Of a stretch of 8,970 nucleotides of DNA, positions 5,831-8,970 are shown piece after piece. The position numbers were made by a program, and so were the translations under genes. Location: positions 11,614 to 20,583 of the forward strand of contig PAAH01000036.1 in the NCBI GenBank assembly GCA_002698885.1, given 5' to 3'. The notes under the pieces were generated by a model. That model worked only from the letters and a program-made list of their open reading frames with translations, made no database searches and was not told the DNA's origin. How positions within the stretch are numbered: the stretch's first letter is position 1; the number at the start of each line of letters is the position of its first letter. This DNA comes from Nitrososphaerota archaeon (lineage in GTDB: Archaea; Thermoproteota; Nitrososphaeria; Nitrososphaerales; Nitrosopumilaceae).

Positions 5831-6829
5831 ATGGCTACAAAAAAACCAACCAAAACAAAAATTGTATGTGTATCACATGAAGAAGATGCTGATGGAATTA
5901 GTTCTGCAGCACTAATCAAACAAGCTTTTGGTGGAACATCAATACTAGTTGATTATCCTGGAATGATGGATTCAATGGAATCATTAAGAAATGATGATCA
6001 GTTAAAAGAACTTTATATTTGTGATCTTGGGTTAAACAAGAAAAATGAATGTGAGTTTGTTGAACTCTTAACTAATCTAAGAAAACGTAGCGTCAAGGTG
6101 ACATATATTGATCATCATGATCTAGATAAAAAAATAATTAACCAATTGGAAAAAATAAAGGTTAAAGTAATTCATGATATTAATGAATGTACAACTGTTC
6201 AGGTTTATAATGCATTCAAGAATAAATTAAATGATCATGCAGCATTTGTTGCAGCATGTGCAGCAATTACTGATTATATGGAAGATCGTCCATTAGGTTC
6301 AGAACTTTTACAGATTTTTGATAGGCAGTTTGCATTAATCAGTGCTACCGTTTTAACATATAATATAGTCGGCCATCAAAAAGATCCTGATTATCTTTTA
6401 TATCTGGTTGATGAGTTAAGCGAGTCCAAGTATCCACATGAAATTCCAAATTCATATGAGTTTGCCCAAATTCAAGTTGAAAAACTTGCATCAATAATTT
6501 CACAAGTAAAGAAATCAATGAAAGTGATAAAAAATTTAGGTTATATGGAAATACTTGACTCAGGTGCTAGTGGTGCAGTAAATTTTGTTTTAGGTCTATC
6601 TGGAAAAGAAGTTGGTGTTGCATACAAAGAACGAGTAGATTATGGAATTTATGCAGTGTCAGTTAGAGGTTCCAAGAAATGTAAGGTTCACTTGGGTAAA
6701 CTTGTTAACAAACTTGCAGCAGAGGTAGGTGGTTCAGGCGGTGGTCACGATAAAGCATGTGGAGCATCTGTACCAAAAGAAAAAATTAAAAAATTCATCA
6801 AAAGTCTTAATGAATCTCTAGGAAAGTAA
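5831..6829 (+). CDS. DHH/DHHA1 phosphoesterase, archaeal RecJ-like
   Basis: This protein is 332 residues from the chosen ATG. All DHH metal-site motifs are present: HEEDADG at 16-22, Asp65 in ICDLGL, DHH at 94-96, and Asp148 in AITDYMED. The C-terminal DHHA1 substrate domain has GGSGGGHDKACG at 300-311. The family includes RecJ exonucleases, NrnA-type oligoribonuclease/pAp phosphatases and the archaeal GINS-associated nuclease. The length resembles NrnA and short archaeal RecJ homologues more than the longer GINS-associated nucleases, so a manganese-dependent role on single-stranded nucleic acid or short oligonucleotides is likely; the exact substrate is unknown. An in-frame ATG two codons earlier (5825) would add Met-Cys, but TATA spacing favours 5831. 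The stop is separated by only one base from the start of the hemerythrin gene, implying one transcript. Confidence 0.85.
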   Translation: MATKKPTKTKIVCVSHEEDADGISSAALIKQAFGGTSILVDYPGMMDSMESLRNDDQLKELYICDLGLNKKNECEFVELLTNLRKRSVKVTYIDHHDLDKKIINQLEKIKVKVIHDINECTTVQVYNAFKNKLNDHAAFVAACAAITDYMEDRPLGSELLQIFDRQFALISATVLTYNIVGHQKDPDYLLYLVDELSESKYPHEIPNSYEFAQIQVEKLASIISQVKKSMKVIKNLGYMEILDSGASGAVNFVLGLSGKEVGVAYKERVDYGIYAVSVRGSKKCKVHLGKLVNKLAAEVGGSGGGHDKACGASVPKEKIKKFIKSLNESLGK

Positions 6830-6830
6830 A

Positions 6831-7382
6831 TTGTCAACAGCATCTTTGAGAAATGATCATACATTAATCGAGAAAGTACTTAATGCACTTGAGACTACAG
6901 TTTCGTTACTAGTAGAAGGAAAATGCATTCCTGAACAAATTCTTTTACCTACAATTGACTTCACACAGAATTTTACTCATGTGTGTCATCATGGGAAAGA
7001 AGAAGAGGGATTATTTCCTGCATTAGGGCAAACCGGTATGCCAAAAAATATGGGACCAATACACAGAATGTTACTTGAGCATAAAATGACAGAGCAATTA
7101 GCTGAACAAATTGAGGTAAATACAAAATTGTATCTTGAATCTGGAAACTCATCCAAACTAATTTTGGCATTACAGAATTATGTTGTACATGTAAGAGAGC
7201 ATTTGTGGAAAGAGAATAATCGATTATTTATGATGGCAGATTCCAGATTGAATAATGTATCCAAAGAAGTAGATGATCGTTTACAAAAAATTGAACATGC
7301 GAAACTTGAAGAATTAGGTAAATCTCGTTCTGAATATGAAACTTTAGCAGATGAATTAGAAAAGTCAGTATCTAAGATTTAA
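6831..7382 (+). CDS. Hemerythrin HHE cation-binding domain protein
   Basis: This 183-residue protein is a four-helix hemerythrin-like domain with a C-terminal helical extension. Putative di-iron ligands are visible: His10 (LRNDH), His54 and Glu58 (HHGKEEEGLFP, 53-63), His84 (LLEH), and His120, His124 and Glu128 (HVREHLWKEN). Residues about 138-183 are charged and heptad-like, perhaps a coiled coil for dimerisation. Members bind oxygen, nitric oxide or iron; which applies here cannot be told. The start is TTG at 6831, one base after the DHH stop. The first in-frame ATG comes at residue 70 and would remove essential ligands, so TTG is well supported. GGAAAG about 5 bases upstream, inside the DHH gene, could aid coupled translation. 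The gene overlaps the convergent RidA gene by four bases. Confidence 0.85.
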   Translation: MSTASLRNDHTLIEKVLNALETTVSLLVEGKCIPEQILLPTIDFTQNFTHVCHHGKEEEGLFPALGQTGMPKNMGPIHRMLLEHKMTEQLAEQIEVNTKLYLESGNSSKLILALQNYVVHVREHLWKENNRLFMMADSRLNNVSKEVDDRLQKIEHAKLEELGKSRSEYETLADELEKSVSKI

Positions 7383-7837
7383 TTAGCAATCTCTACTACC
7401 ATATCAATTTCAACTGTTGCATTTAATGGCAAACTTGAAACTCCTATAGCAATTCGTGAATGTCTTCCTTTCTCATCAAATATTTTCATCAATAAGTCAG
7501 ATGCAGCATTAATTACTTTTGGGTGCTCAGTAAAATCCTTAGTTGAATTAACAAAACCTGAAATTTTAATTATTTTTTCTAAATTATCTAATGTTCCACA
7601 ATACGCTTCAATCTGTGCAAGTCCATTTATGACACATAGTTTGGCTGCTTCTTGGGCATCATCAATTGATTGTGTATCTCCAACCTTTCCTTGATAAACT
7701 ACTTGACCATCTTTAATTGGAATTTGTCCCGAAACAAATGCCAATTTCCCTGTTAAGACCACAGGTACGTATGAACCAGCAGGTTTTGGTGCATTAGGAA
7801 TGCTTATTCCTAAATCCTTCAATCTTTTTTCAATCAT
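7379..7837 (-). CDS. RidA family (YjgF/YER057c/UK114) protein
   Basis: At 152 residues this is longer than classical RidA (about 130) and resembles the variant subgroup with an N-terminal extension (MIEKRLKDLGISIPNAPKPAGSY). It shows FVSGQIP at 34-40, the helix IDDAQEAAKLCVINGLAQIE at 58-77, and GRHSRIAIGVSSLPLNATVE at 124-143. Arg128 corresponds to the carboxylate-binding arginine (Arg105 in E. coli RidA) and Glu143 is in the usual VEI strand. RidA proteins with that arginine hydrolyse reactive enamine/imine intermediates released by PLP enzymes; variant subgroups may act differently. It would act in the cytosol, usually as a trimer. The ATG at 7837 lies 25 nt from a TATA-like box. The gene converges on the hemerythrin gene and diverges from the 7955 gene. 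Confidence 0.88.
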   Translation of the reverse strand: MIEKRLKDLGISIPNAPKPAGSYVPVVLTGKLAFVSGQIPIKDGQVVYQGKVGDTQSIDDAQEAAKLCVINGLAQIEAYCGTLDNLEKIIKISGFVNSTKDFTEHPKVINAASDLLMKIFDEKGRHSRIAIGVSSLPLNATVEIDMVVEIAN

Positions 7838-7858
7838 AATATTTTCCAGATTCCTTAT

Positions 7859-7866
7859 CTTTTATT
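7859..7866 (-). promoter_or_regulatory. TATA-like box for the RidA gene
   Basis: AATAAAAG on the minus strand is centred about 25 nt before the ATG at 7837 and preceded by a purine run (GGAAAA) that could be the TFB element. It fits leaderless initiation. Confidence 0.4.
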
Positions 7867-7911
7867 TTTTCCTGAGTTTACTAAATCATTTTTGATTGCT
7901 CACTCTAAAAA

Positions 7912-7920
7912 TTATACGTT
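7912..7920 (+). promoter_or_regulatory. TATA-like box for the 7955 gene
   Basis: TTATACGTT is centred about 40 nt before the GTG at 7955, so RNA should start near 7941 with a 14-nt leader. That leader contains AGGG (7944-7947), seven bases before GTG, a possible ribosome site. Confidence 0.35.
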
Positions 7921-7954
7921 TTAGCCTAATGTCTACCAAAAATAGGGCATTATA

Positions 7955-8317
7955 GTGAAATCACAAAAAAATAACTCTCAAAAAAATATGTTACAGGTGA
8001 GAAATCTCATGTCTATCGTAGAGAAAAAACTATCATCATTTGACAATGATAATTCCATAGTTGAAAAATTAGACGCAGATGAATTAACCGATTTCTATAA
8101 GATCCTTACAATGTGTGAATTATTACTGTCCAAATATGAAAGTAGAAAATTCACATATCAAAACATGAAAAAATTTGTGGGTATACTAGATTCTACTATT
8201 GAATCGTTAGAGATGATGAATGGAAAAATCGATGAATTAACAATCTCTGCTGACTTTTCTATGAAAAAAATCAAGGAATTTGAGTCAGAATTCCTTCATT
8301 CAAAAACTGATTCCTAG
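7955..8317 (+). CDS. Unrecognised all-helical protein upstream of cdvC
   Basis: I do not recognise this 120-residue protein. After a polar, Lys/Asn/Gln-rich N-terminus (1-12), it consists of charged amphipathic helices with heptad-like hydrophobic spacing. These run roughly over 13-29, 41-60 (ADELTDFYKILTMCELLL), 66-90 and 91-114, suggesting a helical bundle or coiled coil. There is no signal peptide or membrane segment. GTG at 7955 is the longest start, with AGGG seven bases before it. ATG at 7988 (residue 12) is an alternative that would remove the polar leader. It lies on the same strand as cdvC, 105 bases upstream, but cdvC may have its own signals. A link to cell division is possible only by position. 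Confidence 0.65.
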   Translation: MKSQKNNSQKNMLQVRNLMSIVEKKLSSFDNDNSIVEKLDADELTDFYKILTMCELLLSKYESRKFTYQNMKKFVGILDSTIESLEMMNGKIDELTISADFSMKKIKEFESEFLHSKTDS

Positions 8318-8342
8318 TTATCAGGCATGAAGACAGTTGAAT

Positions 8343-8350
8343 TATTTTAA
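8343..8350 (+). promoter_or_regulatory. TATA-like box candidate for cdvC
   Basis: TATTTTAA lies about 76 nt before the cdvC ATG and would give a leader of roughly 50 nt. No good TATA match sits at leaderless distance (near 8397). The 8-base palindrome TCACGTGA (8374-8381) would fall at the predicted RNA start. Confidence 0.3.
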
Positions 8351-8412
8351 CTAAATCTGTGACAGCAATTTACTCACGTGAATACCTAGTCAAATCTACA
8401 GAAAAGTCATTA

Positions 8413-8417
8413 GTGAT
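8413..8417 (+). promoter_or_regulatory. Shine-Dalgarno-like site of cdvC
   Basis: GTGAT five bases before the ATG at 8423 matches the archaeal anti-Shine-Dalgarno end of 16S rRNA. It suggests that cdvC, unlike most genes here, is translated from a leadered mRNA. Confidence 0.4.
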
Positions 8418-8422
8418 TTAAA

Positions 8423-8970
8423 ATGAGTATGGCCCCACAAGAACTAGAAAATAGTGCTAGCAAATATGCTTCAGACGCAATAAATGCAGATTCACAAGGT
8501 GCATACGGAATGGCTATTTCTGGATATCAGAATGCATCTGCAACTTTAATGAAATTAATGAGATTATATCCTGATAGTAAACTGAATCAAGTGTACACTG
8601 AAAGAATACGTGCTTATCAAAACAGAGTTAAAGAACTTCAAAATACTCGTGCTGGAAACATAGAGCCAGTTGTAGATCCTAACGCATCACCAGAAGAGCA
8701 GAGAAAATCACTTGCACGTACACAACCGAAATCAGACAGTAGTATGGAAGATTTAATTCTAAAGGAAAAACCTGATGTAAAATGGAGTGAGGTAGTAGGG
8801 TTAGACGATGCAAAAAAGGCATTAAAAGAATCAATAGTTTTTCCAAGCAAAAGACCAGACTTATTTCCACTTGGATGGCCTAAGGGAATGTTACTATATG
8901 GACCACCGGGAACTGGAAAAACAATGCTTGCAGCTGCTACTGCACATGAGTTAGATGGATATTTTATTGT
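8423..8970 (+). CDS. cdvC: CdvC, archaeal Vps4-like AAA+ ATPase (5' part; runs off the window)
   Basis: About 182 residues are visible. Residues about 5-75 form the MIT-like helical domain ([18 protein letters not shown], then [18 protein letters not shown]). A polar, proline-containing linker follows (about 76-116). The AAA+ domain begins at [19 protein letters not shown] (119-137), followed by [21 protein letters not shown] and the Walker A GPPGTGKT at 160-167. This MIT-linker-AAA order is that of Vps4/CdvC, which binds CdvB (ESCRT-III-like) and remodels or removes its polymers during membrane constriction in archaea with Cdv division machinery, including thaumarchaea. Walker B, the arginine fingers and the C-terminal helix lie beyond the window. 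The start [10 protein letters not shown] follows a GTGAT ribosome site; a second ATG two codons later is possible. No CdvA or CdvB gene is visible here. Confidence 0.93.
   Translation, partial: MSMAPQELENSASKYASDAINADSQGAYGMAISGYQNASATLMKLMRLYPDSKLNQVYTERIRAYQNRVKELQNTRAGNIEPVVDPNASPEEQRKSLARTQPKSDSSMEDLILKEKPDVKWSEVVGLDDAKKALKESIVFPSKRPDLFPLGWPKGMLLYGPPGTGKTMLAAATAHELDGYFI

Noticed and set aside
8307..8324. CTGAT/ATCAG inverted repeat around the stop codon of the 7955 gene
   Set aside because: The stem is only five bases and no T run follows, so it is not a convincing terminator or operator.
8374..8381. 8-base palindrome TCACGTGA upstream of cdvC
   Set aside because: A single short palindrome without a second copy or conserved flanks is too weak to call an operator; it is mentioned only under the cdvC promoter.
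8638..8870. Two overlapping minus-strand open frames inside cdvC
   Set aside because: The plus strand here encodes the continuous CdvC linker and AAA+ start through Walker A, so these are shadow frames.

Overview
The window looks like the chromosome of a low-GC ammonia-oxidising thaumarchaeon (Nitrososphaerota, Nitrosopumilus-like). This rests on four things. There is an archaeal ESCRT-type division ATPase (CdvC). There is an F420-type LLM oxidoreductase beside a short iron-family alcohol dehydrogenase of the kind used in the thaumarchaeal 3-hydroxypropionate/4-hydroxybutyrate cycle. The coding sequence is AT-rich and lysine/asparagine-rich, with very short intergenic gaps. Most genes have an archaeal TATA box about 24-28 nt before the start codon, so leaderless mRNAs are likely. 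Species cannot be named from the sequence alone.

Layout. Positions 1-77 hold the 5' end of an unrecognised minus-strand gene. 120-1211 (minus) is an LLM-class F420-dependent oxidoreductase. 1292-2236 (minus) is an iron-family alcohol dehydrogenase, a candidate malonic semialdehyde reductase. Divergent from it, 2314-3591 (plus) is a MOFRL-family glycerate 2-kinase. Its 3' end overlaps a convergent minus-strand gene (3575-4018) that I read as a divergent RNase H-fold protein. A small protein (4070-4300, plus), citrate synthase (4304-5467, minus) and a second small protein (5585-5776, plus) follow; the two small proteins are paralogues. 5831-6829 (plus) is a DHH/DHHA1 phosphoesterase, tightly followed by a TTG-started hemerythrin-domain protein (6831-7382, plus). 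A RidA-family protein (7379-7837, minus) converges on it. An unrecognised helical 120-residue protein (7955-8317, plus) and the 5' part of cdvC (8423 to the window edge, plus) complete the window.

How the genes relate. Citrate synthase, the Fe-family dehydrogenase and glycerate kinase belong to central carbon metabolism (citrate formation, semialdehyde reduction, glycerate re-entry). RidA is a metabolite-damage enzyme and the LLM protein is redox metabolism. DHH phosphoesterase and hemerythrin look like one transcription unit. CdvC belongs to cell division. The genes otherwise look independently transcribed, with mostly convergent or divergent pairs and a promoter for nearly each one.

No mobile element, CRISPR array, tRNA or rRNA was seen, and no gene-free stretch exceeds about 120 bases. 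I found no clear new multi-gene system. The best leads are the paralogous small proteins flanking citrate synthase, the RNase H-like protein lacking its fourth carboxylate, the Gln-for-His change in the dehydrogenase metal site, and the symmetrical elements at the citrate synthase promoter.
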